In this document: positions 1 to 12,799 of the stretch, piece by piece | Numbering within the stretch: the first letter of the stretch is position 1 | Layout of the letters: each line of letters starts with the position of its first letter | DNA from: Aquila chrysaetos chrysaetos | Lineage: Eukaryota; Chordata; Aves; Accipitriformes; Accipitridae | Assembly: GCF_900496995.4 (NCBI RefSeq) | Contig: NC_044030.1 | Location: forward strand, 13,947,851-14,011,850 | Direction: 5' to 3' | Length of the DNA: 64,000 nt | Position numbers and translations under genes: made by a program | Notes under the pieces: model-generated | Seen by the model: only the letters and a program-made list of their open reading frames with translations | Database searches by the model: none | Told to the model about the DNA's origin: nothing

Positions 1-3000
1 GATTCTCAACTTGTTAAGTGGATAAAAGTCTAGCTGATGTGGTGTGACAGACTAGAACTAGAAGGGGTTCACATGCACCTCTTTTTGAACTCACTGAGTC
101 CCTTCAGAAAAAATGTCTTGCTTTTAGGCTTGGTTCCAGCCAGCTCAGAGGCCTTCTGGTTTGCAGCAAACTGACCAGCCCCTTCCACAGCCTAGAAAGT
201 GCCTTTTTCCTCTCCTCTGAGATCTGCCTATTTCCTCCTGCTCTCAGCAGTTTCTTTGCATGCACCACAACCCCTCAACAACATGCAGCAGCTCTTCTCC
301 CTGATTTATCCTGTTTCATGGCTCTTTTCCACAGGGTACTCCCACGCTATCTGAAAGCAATGTGGGAGAACCAAGAACTTAACAGAAACACAACCAAACC
401 CCTCATTCTTTATATTGTACCCTTATTCACTGTTAAAATTCAGATATAATTTATTTATTTAGCCATTTTCCTTTTAAAACCAGACTTTGTTCCACCATTT
501 CTCCAGCCCTCTCTCTTCAGATGAGAAAAAGGAAATCAACTCTTCTTGCTCCATTTAATCCCTTGTCCAAGAGTGTTTCTGTAGGTGGCCCGTAAGTTTT
601 AACAACACACTTTCCTGGTTGGCAGGTGAAGAGGAATTTGATCTACCTTCATTTGCAGTGTTAGATAAATACTTTTACGCAGGCATTCAAAAATACTGTG
701 TTCTCTTAACAACTTCCTCTGTCAAACAGAATTCACAGGCAGTAAATAAAAGTCTCTGCATTGTCATGTGGCTGACATTTCAGCTGACTTTTACATCTGT
801 CACATTATGTTCTCCTCTGTCTAACCATAATGTTCACATCACTGTTAAACTGAATGATTAGGTAGTGCAATGGATGCTACTTGGTTTAGTGATCCATTAT
901 TTCTCCAGAGATGCAGGAGGTAGTCTCAGCTCTGAGACTCTTCACAACTGCTGTGTGAGACACCAACAAAGCATCAGTTGTTTGGATCTAGAATATCTTT
1001 TCCTTGATGTAGTATTATGGTTCTTTGCTCAACTGAAATACTTAAAAATTTGGAATAAGTTGTTTTCACTTACCTCTAACAAGAATTGACTATAGACCCC
1101 ACTGATGTACTTCATACAGCACTTGACCATTCAAAGAAATAAATTCAGACTCAAATTCAGGAGTCATGCATTTTGACAAGTATGATGTCATTCATGTTCA
1201 AAAGAAATAAGGATAATTGAGTTAAGTTCAGTGAGAAGATGACTGTGAAGAGCCGGGAGTTTTCCTTTCACTGAGAAATGGAGACATCTGCCAGGTGCCA
1301 CTGAGCAAAGTGAGGTGACAGCAGCTTCCAATGATATACCAGACAACGACTGATAAAAACTGCTTCAAGAGAGCGCTGTAAGTCTTATGCCAGAAGCAAT
1401 GTGTCTGCTGACAGAAAAACAAGAATATTAAAATTAGAATTAGTAGTTTAGGCACACAAGAACCCAATGCTTCTAAACCAAACACAGCCCAAGAACATCT
1501 GGCTTGCTTTCTAGCCCCCATGTTGCTGTCAGTTTCTCTGTAAACTCTCTGTATTTCTTAGTATCCTTTAAAAAAAAGGGAGGGAGTAAGTAAGGGCTGA
1601 GGAAAAGCACTCAGCTGACAGACTTGGCTTTCTTGATCCTGTCACAAGCAGAGAGAACATTGATGGCTGCTGGGCTTGTACTGCCAACAAATCCCATGTA
1701 ATATGAAGTCCAGTCTAAAACTGAGAGGGTCCAACCAATGTGGGACTGTTATTGCTTCACTGCATCAGTCAACAGGGTACCCCCGTACTGCATTTGTGTT
1801 TTGTAGTGCAAAAAACAATAGAATTGGAGAGAGATTATATGACTACTCTTGTGCTGTGAAGGACGCTTTGATGCATGACATTCTAGGTATGTGATTTTAG
1901 TACCTCAGTTAGGTATTGAACCCCAGCTGCTATGGGCTGTAGTTTAAAAATAAACAGTTTTAAAAAGTAATTAATTTGCAGCACTAGACGTGAGTCAGGT
2001 AAACACTAATAAAAGTTTCTCAAAACCAGCATTTTCCCTGCTCCTCAGAGCAGGTCAATGCTGTTGCTGGTATCTGTGAGGAAGAGAAAGCTCAGATTAC
2101 ACAGCTGTCATCATCCTCTTCCTTTCACATTTATGATTTTAGTAAGTTTAAATATTACTTTGAAATGCCACCTTTTTTGCTTAATTATGAAATTAATAGT
2201 AGCTCTAAACCCAAAAGAACCACTGGTTGTTTTTTGTGTTGTTGCTCCTACACAACCTGTAAACACAGTCTTTGCAGGTTACAACCAGATTTATCACAAT
2301 ATCTCTTTACTTGTGCTGGGTTTGTCAAGGTCCATGGTTTATCTGCAGCTGGTGCTGTACAAACATATAAGAAAGAGTGAACTCAAAGGTAATACTCTAG
2401 CTAGATGGGAGAGAGCACAGAAACTCCTTTTTTACCTCTCAAGGGTGAGGTACATCCCAGCATATATGCACCTTTGTTTTATTGATCCTGTTTCAAACCC
2501 AAGCCTAAGCAACACACTCTTCAAAGCACTGGTGAATAGGTATGGATTTAATTTGTGTTTGGAATCAGCATGCTCTTAAGCACTATACTATGTACTGGAG
2601 ACCTGTATCTCTTACAGTTCCTTGACTATCTCTGTGCTACAAGTATTTACAACTATGGTCGTCCCTGCTGGTGCTGGACACAACATGGACTTGACTGCCA
2701 GAATGCAGACTGAACAGAGCTGCCTGCACACCTCCAACCCTGTCATGGCTGTCCAGACCATCACAGGTCATCTCAGAACCTGCTTCCTGTGCATTAGATA
2801 CTGCAGGTTCCAAGGACACGTTTACTGCCTGGTACTGCCCTTTGAAAGTAGAGATGTGTCATTTCTGCTTGTGAAAATCTCTGAAATTATTTCAAGTTCT
2901 GCTGCTCCTTCACATTCAGGAAGAGGTGCTCTTCTGCCCTAGAAGGCATTCACCATGAAGGCTTCAACTTCCCATCTCTCCTTCTTTACTTTGCATTATG

Positions 3001-5406
3001 TTCTGCAACATCTGAGTGTTTAGGAGTGCCTCTAGATAAATACTGAGAGCTTTTTCTTTTTTACTTGGTCTCTCCCATCCATGCTTACCTTAAACATAGT
3101 GGAATGTCAAAGCTACCTCATGTCCTGATAAATTTTGAGGTTTTATGCAAAAAGATGATGATTTTTTCCAAATCTCTGCAGAAAGCATACTTTTCCTCAA
3201 AATGTGTGGAAAAAGGCGTTTTAGATTTTTTAGATGTTTATTCACCAAAGTCTCATGGTTCAGCTGGGAGCTTCCGGTCTAGCAGTCTTCTCCTCTTTTG
3301 CATGAAAATATTCCATGAAATTTCTCCCAAGGATATTTTGTAAAGTCCTGTTTTCATATTCTACTCCTCTTTTAGTGTGATATTTGAGCACCAGCACTTC
3401 CACTCAGATCTGTTTCTTCATGGGTCACCTTGCTGTTATCTGATATATGATGTGGGTGGAAAGGTGTTCAGGGAGATTTTTTAAAATAAAATTTTCTGAA
3501 TAAACATTTGAAAGACTTGCTTCTTCTCCTCCTCATCCATATTCTGTGCTGTTCTGAACTATTGGATTATACAGTAAAAAGTTCTAAGCAGGGCTGAAAT
3601 GGGCACCCTGAAATGTTGGCTCCTGGTAGTCTTGGATGTGACATGTTTCCATTGGCAGGCCAGTAAAGCCTGCAGAGAAGGGCTGGTGCCTGTGGTCTTC
3701 CAGGGCTGAGCTGCCTCTGACCCTTGGAAAGATGGGACTCTATGGCCTCAGTTAGACCCATTTGTAGACTGAGTTCTCCCCTTGGGTTTACAATTCACTC
3801 AGAACATGGAATGATGAAGCTCTAATAAAGCCTATTACACAGCAGGCTACGAACCACTGCTTCATCTGATTCTGCCCAACTGGCTGTTAGGTGTTTGTGT
3901 TTGCAACTTGCTTCCTCTAAGGGCCCAGAATTTTGGAGATGCTATGTACACAGACCTGGGACAGGGAGTAACTATGTAGAAGGATACACTTGACAGATAA
4001 ATTAGACAGAAAATTAGTAGCACTCATTTATTTTCCCAGATTACATCTTTTTTCTAGCTGATGCCATTATTCCCACCTCTAGGAAAAAACACTTTTGCTG
4101 AATTGCTGCCAATTACAGTCAACCATCAGTTAATATTTTAATCACTGCAACACTATTCATTCTACCCAGAGCATCAGCATCTCACTCAACATTTGCTGAG
4201 ACTATTATGATGTTTTAGCACCCAGCAGACACTTTTAATTTATGGAAAGCTTTTCTCTGCCCTCAACCAAATTGCAATTTTTCTTTCCTTTTATCTATGT
4301 TAGTTATTATAATGCATTTGTTATTTATTATAATGTATTTTGCATTGAAAGGTTTTTTTTTTTTGTGTTGTTTTTTTCTTAATTCAACTGAACACACAAT
4401 CATGTTATCACTTATAAGTATCTTGAATCAAAACTTTTACCAAACTGCAGTGCAGTGATTATGCAAATAAGTGGTCCGACTGAACTATTTTAGCATTACA
4501 AAATTAGCATACTGTATTTAAGAATAAATAAAAAGTTATAATGGATTTTAAATATTTATGATAAGTTGTTTATCACAGAAAATCAGCACAGCACCAATTT
4601 TGTGTGTTATTTCCTCTACTAATTTTCTCTTGGCTTACAGCATGCTGTTATGACTAAGAGATCTGAGACACAATCCTCAGCTGGTTTAAATTAGAGGAAC
4701 CCTACTGATTTTGATGAAGTTCTGTGGATTTACATCAGCCACAAGTCTGCACCTCTTCTACAACCTGCTGTGAGAAAGCCTGGACTTCATGGAATAGGTT
4801 GTGCTTATGCTTTTACTCAAATCCCATTTTTGACTTACATTTTGTCAAGCTGCATTTGGCGATAAATTAACTTTTCACTTTTTTTTTACTCTGGAGCCAT
4901 ATAGAAAAGTCTCTGCTCAGATGCTCCATTAAGTCCTAGACCTTCTCTGAGCAGGCTTGCTTTAACATGTCCCCTGACTCTTTCTCAGGCCTTCTCTCTG
5001 TTATGCTGGGAGAAGACCCACCAAGCAAACCTTCTTACCTGCAACCACACCAAGGCCTTCAGTTGCTGCTTAAAGAAATCATGTCTGAGGTTTTAAAAAA
5101 AATGTTAATTTGCAGTGATTAGCCTCCAACCTCTGCCTCGTGGATTGGGCCCTCTGCACACCACTCAAACAGCTGCTCAGCTACATGAGAAGCATAAATT
5201 CAGTGTGTCCCTGGAAGGCATTTTTAGGTGACCTCATCCTGGAGGTCACCATATGCTGCTTGCTTGCCACTCCAGTCACTGCAGATGAGAAAAAGCAGAT
5301 GAGGTTATCAGTTGCTGTGAGGCATGGCTGTGATGTGGGCTAGACAGGTGAACACAGCCTGCCCCACTCAGGATGAACTGAACTAATCTGTACCCTGATC
5401 AACTTT
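1..5406. other. Gene-free AT-rich DNA, left flank
   Basis: I see no exon, RNA gene or identifiable transposon here. Open frames are short and low in information. The longest is a plus-strand frame of 173 codons at 2058-2579; its residue composition looks random and it matches no family I know. Homopolymer runs are short. The stretch lies downstream of LINGO2 in LINGO2 orientation and is probably intergenic. Confidence 0.6.
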
Positions 5407-5585
5407 TGTATTGGGTTTCTGTGGCAAGGTTTTGATAGCAGGGGGGTTACAAGGGTGGCTTCTGTAAGAAGCTGCTGGAAGCTTCCCCTGTGTCCAACAG
5501 AGCCAATGCCAGCCGGCTCTAAGACAGACCTGCCGCCAGCCAAGACCAAGCCAATCAGTGGTAGTGGTAGTGTCTCTGGGATAAC

Positions 5586-5595
5586 GTATTTAAGA
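5586..5595 (+). promoter_or_regulatory. TATA-like box of LTR A copy 1
   Basis: The sequence GTATTTAAGA sits about 180 bp into the LTR, where the U3 promoter of a retroviral LTR is expected. It implies that the LTR once initiated plus-strand transcription. Present activity is unknown. Confidence 0.5.
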
Positions 5596-5694
5596 AGGAA
5601 AAAAGTTGCAGGGCACACAGAAATGGCAGCTGGAGAGAGGAGTGAGGACATGTAACAGAAACAACCCTGGAGACCCCAAGGTCAGTGAAGAAGG

Positions 5695-6150
5695 AGGGGG
5701 AGGAGATGCTCCAGGCACTGGAGCAGAGATTCCCCTGCAGCCTGTGGGGAAGACCATGGTGAGGCAGGCTGTCCCCCTGCAGCCCAGGGAGGTCCACGGG
5801 GGAGCAGATCTCCACCTGCAGCCCAGGGAGGACCCCATGCTGGAGCAGGTGGGTGCCCGAAGGAGGCTGTGACCCCATGAGAAGCCCGCACTGGAGCAGG
5901 CTCCTGGCAGGACCTGTGGAACCGTGGAGAGAGGAGCCCACGCTGGAGCAAGTTTTCTGGCAGGACTTGTGACCCCGCAGGGGACCCACGCTGGAGCAGT
6001 CTGTGCCTGAAGGACTGCACACCGTGGAAAGGACCCATGCTGGAGCGGTTTGCGAAGAACTGCAGCCTGTGGGAAGGACCCCCATTGGAGAAGTTCGTGG
6101 AGGACTGTTTCCTGTGGGAGGGACCCCACGTGCTGGAGCAGGGGAAGAGT
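5695..6150 (+). repeat. Degenerate minisatellite inside LTR A copy 1
   Basis: A motif close to CACGCTGGAGCAG recurs roughly nine times with irregular spacing of about 30-60 bp, interleaved with CCTGCAGCC- and GAAGGACTG-like blocks. The same arrangement is present in reverse in the copy at 35097-36171, so it belongs to the family and is not a local expansion. Its GC-rich composition removes stop codons and creates spurious open frames of up to 218 codons. Confidence 0.75.
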
Positions 6151-6360
6151 GTGATGAATCCTGTCCCTGAAGAGGATGAAGCGGCAGAAATAACGTGTGA
6201 TGAACTGACTGTAAACCCCATTCCCCGTCCCCCTGTGCCGTTGGGGGCGGGTAGGTAGAGAATCTGGGAGTGAAGTTGTTCCCGGGAAGGAGGGAGGGGT
6301 GGAAGGAAGGTGTTTTGAGACTTGGTTTTATTTCTCATTACCCTACTCTGGTTGATTTGT

Positions 6361-6366
6361 AATAAA
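6361..6366 (+). promoter_or_regulatory. Polyadenylation signal of LTR A copy 1
   Basis: AATAAA lies about 190 bp before the 3' end of the LTR. In the antisense copy the equivalent signal reads TTTATT at 35278-35283 on the plus strand. It marks the expected end of the R region. Confidence 0.6.
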
Positions 6367-8637
6367 TTGAGTTAATTTTCCCCAACCTGAGTCTGTTTTG
6401 CCCATGACAGTAATTGGTGAGTGATCTCTCTTGTCTTTATCTCGACCCATGAGCCTTTTGTTATATTTTCTCTCCCTTGTCCAGCTGAGTTGGGGGAGTG
6501 ATGGAACAGCTTTGGTGGGCACTTGGCATTCAGCCAGGGTCAACCCGCCACAACTTTAAATGTAAAGTACTAGCTAGAGAAGAATAATAGTGTCACTGTG
6601 CATATTCTGCATATTTCTGGATAATTTTGAATTCTCCACTTTACGTGAAAGGGTCAGAGGGAAAATCAGTGGTACATTCAGAGCTAGAACTTATATCAAA
6701 GCCAGGCATCCTCCAGATTTCACTACACTTAAGAGAGTCTAGACCATTTCTTCCAGAAAGAAGCAGCTATGACTTTTTCCCTCCCCACATTTGGCAAGCT
6801 TTTCTGCATCTCAGCAGAAGCCCATAGGAGCTTTTGGGGTGTTTTTCCCTGAAGTCTTGGATTGGCTATTCTTCCCCACTGTGACTGAGTTTTCTGTTTT
6901 TCCCTGTGCTCAATTAATGCCTAAACAGACTGTGAAGTCTGAGCTCACTTGGAAAGCAATGTCATTCAGTTAAACTTAAAAAGTAACCTCAAGGTGCAAT
7001 ACAGCAAGCAACAGGCTGGGACTCAGGAGCCTAGCTTGATGGGAGCATGGAGAGCTGCCTTTATGCCTCGTGCTCCTGTTATGCAGTAGGGAACACAATA
7101 CTTGCCATGGTAAGTGTGGTGGGTCAGCCCCGGATGAAACCATGGGAAGCTTCAAGCACGACTTTGTGTCAGGCCTTTCTTAAGCAATTTTCTGGAAAAC
7201 ACTTGGTGATAAACACTGCCCTTCTCTTACTCTCTGGCTCTTGCTTTGGATATTTCAAATCCTTGGCTCTGAATCTTGTTTCTAGTCAATTAGCTGATTT
7301 TATAGTCTTCAATTCAGGCTTATATTTATGAACCACCCTGCTTGCTTCTTCTTTAGACTTCAGATACTTTAATTTTGAGCAGGGGTCAGGCAAGAGCTCA
7401 GCTTGGATCCCTAGGGAAGGTGGCATTGTTCATCATGGAGCCTCAGGAGAGAAAGGATCATAGGAGGAGCCATTGAATTATACTGAGATTGGGAAGGTTG
7501 TTCCCAATGTAATTCCCCACCTCTGTGTATCCTGATAATCACGTAGCTAACTGATGGCAAACAGCTCTGCACTGAGCACTGGTCTACCAAATCTGTACCT
7601 CTGTTATAGCCAGTTTATTTGTTACATGCTTGTGGTCTGAACAGTAATGGAGTCTGACAACACATTATAAAACAAAGCTTTAATGAAGCAGAAGGAAAGA
7701 TGAACAACAATATGCCCATATGGCAACTCACACAATCACTGATAGCAAACACAGGATCATGAAGTGATGCCATGACTCAGGCAGATGGCCAGGGACACTT
7801 GGTGTCTGGGTCATCTGGCAGCAGCAGCCAATCGTGCATAAAATACCGTTTGAATGTGGGCAAGAGTTGTGCCACCCCTTGTCTCCACTGATGGTAGTGT
7901 GATTTGAGAGAATTGTACCTTACAGGGAAGGTGGGCAGCATTCTTCCTACACTGCTGATGTTGGTCATGGAGCAGGCTGTCAACACCTATTAATTTTAAG
8001 AGAGAATCTTCAGAGTGGGGTCTCAAAGAATTGACATTTTCATTTTATTTTTATCTCTACAGTGCTTAAAAATTACAGATCTTAACATTTCAGAGAGGTG
8101 CAAGGCTGTATTTATTTTTTCACTCTTTCATGATGGTGTTTCACTTGGGAGTGGGGCAGAAACATGGTTTACACAGAAGTTCACAGAGTAGGACTTTGGT
8201 CCCAGACAGATAGATTTCTGTTCGAAATTGCTGGCTATTTATTCAGTAAAAAGGAAAGTCTCCTATCACCTTCTCGGAGCTTAACATAAGCTACTTAACT
8301 AAGAATACCTTCTTTTTTTGTTTATATTCCTGAAAGATACAATAAAAAGACACATAAGGTATCATCACACTGCTGGAGAGGACCAAGTGCAATACACCAT
8401 TTAAAACACGGAAAATATCTTAGTAACGTTCAAATGATTTCATGCACATATATACTGACTGCGCCTTTGTCTATATACTTAGCAGTCTGGGCTTGCAGAT
8501 GCCACAATAGGGCTAAGGTTTCAGTTACAAGTGCAACCCTCTTTTAACATTACTCATGATGATCTCAGACAAAAAAATCTTTCAGCTTCATCACTCATCT
8601 CAGCCATAAGGGATAATCCTTTCTTCTTCTTACTTTC

Positions 8638-8660
8638 TTTTTTTTTTTTTTTTTTTTTTT
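8638..8660. repeat. Poly(T) tract, 23 bp
   Basis: An uninterrupted run of T follows TTACTTTC. No recognisable retrotransposed body adjoins it on the minus strand, so it is recorded only as a homopolymer. Confidence 0.9.
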
Positions 8661-11600
8661 AGGCTTTAACAAAAGTGGTTTGGCCATTTTTGAGCTATGG
8701 AAGTAGGAAAAAAAATACACTTTCCCCACAGGTCACATTTAAAAATGTTAACCTTCTGTAATTGATTAGTGACAGACACTAGAAACTTGGCTTGTGGGAA
8801 AGTAAGTCAGGGTTGAAGTTTAAGAAGACTGATGTAATTTACCACAGAATTGGGGTATCTGGAATGCAAGTAATCATACATGCTCTCTAGCATGTGTTTC
8901 ATTTCAGTGGAAATGTTGTTGGGCATACTGCAAAACATATTTCTTGCTGTTCTACAGCAGCTTTGGACCATGAAATAACTGCTCTGTCTTACAAACAGCT
9001 TTTTTTCCAGAAACCTATTTGTCCTGTTTTTCACTGCCCAAAGGAGACATATTAGGAATTACTGATACTAGGAAAGTTTCGTAACATTAAGATTGCTCCT
9101 TTCATAGTTACTAAATTTAGGAAGAAATAATAAAAATCCCAATACTTTTACTCAACGATATAAATAATTTTTTTTCTAAGATTTTTTTCCCCTATTATTA
9201 TGTATAGCCTTCAGTATATCACTATGATGCTGTTATTAATGGCTGCATTTACAAAATCTCTGTACAATTTTCTACCTGCACTGCTGCTGACAAAAGTATT
9301 GAATGTTGGGTGAAGGGGGAAAATCAGTTGCTCAGCCAATGAAATCTTCATCCACAAAATGTCCACAGCAGACTGGTAAAACCAAATCTTATTCTTTGGA
9401 AAAGACATCAGACTAAACATCATGTCAAATCTGTTGAAGTGATTGTGCATTAGGAAATGCTATGATAGTAACTTGGACCCTATTTATAAGAATAACAAGC
9501 CTGAAAATACTGTTATATAGACTAACCAAAGCATGGAGTGAATTTCTTTGCTCAGAGGAGACTAGAAAATAGGACTCAGATACAGAGCACAGGGTTATCT
9601 AGTTCTGATTTATGTCACTATAACTTAAAAAAGGTTGGCTAGAAATGGGGTAGAATCTCTGGATCCTTTCACTTCTAGAGATGTACAGTTGTTTCTAAAG
9701 TGTTCTCCAATATATAGGCTATGTATTAATGTTGTGGAAAAGTGGAAAAAAAATAGCATGCATGCATGTATTAAATGCTGTACTCATTCATATGAGAGAG
9801 CAGCAACAAGAATGAGCAGCAAAATGTTTTTTGACAGAAGCTAGACTGTTTTTTTCAGCCTGATCAGTCAGACAGGACTTGGATTTCCTACTACTGCTCT
9901 TTCAAGGGGAAAATGGTCATCAGCCGAAGAAACTATAACAAAGTGGAAAGTGCTCCTTGTGGTTTACACTCTGTGTAAAACCTGTCTCAACCATCCTAAT
10001 CCTGTCCTGCAGCCTGAGCTTGCTGAAAGCAAACTGTGGACATCAGAGAGACTGTAGATAGGAGACAGTATGTCACAACACGCTAGAACAGCACTCTGCA
10101 GGTAGAGGCATCCTACCACTCTTCACCTTCGCTTTATCACTGCCCTGTATTCCAATAATATCCAGCATCTTCAGATGATGACCTATGGTAGCAATAACTT
10201 ACTTCAGTGAAGTTTCTACAGCAAATTCCTGTCTTTCTCGTCTCTTTGGGCCTAGGCAGCTATGATGCAAGAACAACACATAGCAAGGAGAGGATTTTGA
10301 TAAACTTGCTGTAATCCCCCAGTGTCAGCCCAGCACCCTGGGATCTTACTGCATGCTAGTGGGCCTTCAGCATCACCAGTAGTCATGGCAGTCGTCACTG
10401 CCTCTCCTGGGTGCAGCTCTCCACACGCCATGCAGCTCACCTCTTCTGTCCTCTGATGAGTGCTGACAGGTGTTCTGGGAAACCCCAGGGTCATAATTTG
10501 CAGGTTCACAATATCGTGTGTCAGGTAGATGGGCAGATATCCAGAAACCTTAGATCACATCTAGCACAAGATGGATTAAGGTAAAAATAAAAATGCAAGC
10601 ACTGATTCATGACATCCAAAACAGAAAACACAGTTACAGATATTTATAAAATTCACAGATTAAGAAATGAAAGGAAGATGATTCAATCTACTTACAGTAA
10701 AGTTACTCCACAGTATCATTCCTTCAGCCCTTAGGAGAGCCCTTTCTCATGGAAGTACTTTAAGACTTTTAGCAAGAGCCCTCCGAGGGCTCACATGTGG
10801 TCTAGACCTTCACCGCTTGATTGGGTGTGACTCAACACCAGCCTTGAAACTTCAGACTTGCACTAACAGGACAAGAGCAGCTGGGCACCAGGGAACTGCA
10901 GGTCCATGGCTCATGTCTGCATCTGTCAGCTACCATAGGTTAAACCTGGGAATGAACAGGATGGTCGCCCTGTCAGAGGCTGAGTGGGTGCTTCCAGTGC
11001 TAACACCAGTGAATTTTAAAAATGGAATGAATCACCTTAGCTGGAAAAGGACACAGTAAACTGCCAGATAGTCATAGTAATGTAGCTATTATGGAAATAA
11101 AACCACCTATGGTAGAAGAAATTGATTGGATACATATTAAGACTTTTGGGACTCTTTCCTATGGGTATTGCAATTAAAAACCTGCCTGTGCAGCTGAATT
11201 CTTGTTAGGCATTACACAGCTGGAGAGAGAGAGATGATTAGATTTAAACCGCTGAGACAAACTCAAGAGTCTTCTCAAGTCCTTTTTTGCTCTCTAGTAG
11301 CTAACCCACTTGCTCTGCTATTCTGGGTGCTGTAATAAACAGATAATATGCTGCCCTACAGTATGATCTGCTAGGAGTGTGGGAGTGTGGGAGAGGGCTT
11401 TGTTGCTATTGTTTTATTTCCCTTCTGGAACTCATTTTATTTCTTAGGCTGTTCTGGCAAAATCTGATCATATATTTTATAAATTACTATGCTTATGCAG
11501 GATCTCTCTCTAATATTTTCAGCCTCTGTCTTCTGTTTGCTTGTTTACAGGAAAATAGAGGACACAAAGGAAAGAAAAACAGCAAAAAGTCTCAAAGTTC

Positions 11601-12767
11601 TTACACAGAGAAGATAGAAACAGCAGCTCAATTAGTTACTTCCATACTCAAAAGCTTGTGCCAAGACAGCATGATGTAGCCTCTCAAATGAATGCTAACA
11701 GAGCCCCACACTCATTACATATGACACTGAAAGAAAGAGGGGGTGACAGTCAAACTGACATTTTCATATTTCCAGTGGTATGGCTTGACATGTAAATTCC
11801 TTGGCAAGCTACATTGCCTCACCCTCCCCTAACCTCTGCTACAATTTTTTTCTGAAGGACATGCTGTCAAAAGCAGCTTCTTAATTTCTTTTACCATCAA
11901 AGCAACCTCCAAACAAACCAAACAAACCAAAAAACCCCATCAATACCCTAAAAAATCAGAGGTATGACTATATTACCAACAGTCTCATCCATTTGACATT
12001 TAGATCCATTTATGGTCTTAGTGTCCACAAGGCCATGGCAGACTCCTGGCAATGCAGTGATGCCATGAAGTGTTTGGAAGAATGCTGTGCCTTACATACT
12101 CACAAGAGCAGAGCCCTGGGGGCTGGTAGATGGTACAGATGTGCAGGTTGATGACGACCTGCTGTCCCTGAGGGCTGTGACCTTGCTTTGGAGGTGCTGG
12201 TTGTTTCACAGATCAGGGAAATGAAAAGTGCCCTGCAACTTCCTCTTAAGAAGCCAGAGACATTGTACAAGCAAATGGATGTGCCAGCCTACCTGCAGCA
12301 CAGTGACCATCTTCTCATTGTTTCCAGGGGAAACAATCAAACCACAGTAGGTATTTTAGTAGCTGAAGCAGTGCAAATACTTTTTATTTGTTTGTTTAAA
12401 ACCATCCTAATTTAAAAGCAGGTTAAATGGTATGTATCCAATGACACAGTGCTGGTTTTATGCATGAGAAACAGGTAACTGCCTGATGAAGAAAGCTGAG
12501 AATGTAGTGTGCTTTTCAGCTACAACACTGTAAGCACTGAACCTTAAGGTATGCACATTCACAACATTAAAGACCAAGGTACTATCCTAAACTGAAAAAG
12601 ATGCAAAGTGCCACTTGTGGCTATAGTTCTGTGTACTGAAATAGGATAGTGCTGGGCAATGAGAGCAGAAACCAGTAATGAGTGAATCTCGTAAGGGCTG
12701 TTCAGGTAAATAAAGATGATCTTACACTGATTCAATCATAACACTGTGAAAAACAGCCTTTCTTGGA

Positions 12768-12768
<1 letters not shown>

Positions 12769-12799
<31 letters not shown>
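12769..12799. repeat. T-rich tract with one C interruption
   Basis: A run of T of about 30 bp is broken by a single C at 12781. It creates a lysine-rich or phenylalanine-rich artefact in the overlapping open frames. Confidence 0.9.

Larger units (their letters stand above)
5407..6552 (+). mobile_element. Solo LTR of an avian endogenous retrovirus (family A, copy 1)
   Basis: This 1146-bp element starts TGTATTGGG and ends CCGCCACA, so it has the TG...CA termini of an LTR. It is flanked by a perfect 5-bp direct repeat, ACTTT, at 5402-5406 and 6553-6557. A TATA-like box lies at 5586-5595 and an AATAAA signal at 6361-6366, which sets the plus orientation. No gag, pol or env sequence adjoins it, so it is a solo LTR, the usual product of recombination between the two LTRs of a provirus. 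A 5-bp duplication is typical of ERVL-type (class III) integrases, but the family label is inference. A related copy lies at 35097-36171 in reverse orientation. Long open frames inside it on both strands come from the internal minisatellite and are not genes. Confidence 0.88.

Noticed and set aside
2058..2579. 173-codon plus-strand open frame
   Set aside because: Composition is hydrophobic and random-looking, with no domain, splice context or homolog that I can recall. Frames of this length are expected by chance in 64 kb.
5555..6338. Overlapping minus-strand frames of 176-218 codons rich in Gly, Ser, Pro and Leu
   Set aside because: They are antisense to the GC-rich minisatellite in LTR A, and equivalent frames appear in the second LTR copy. 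They are a compositional artefact and not a gene.
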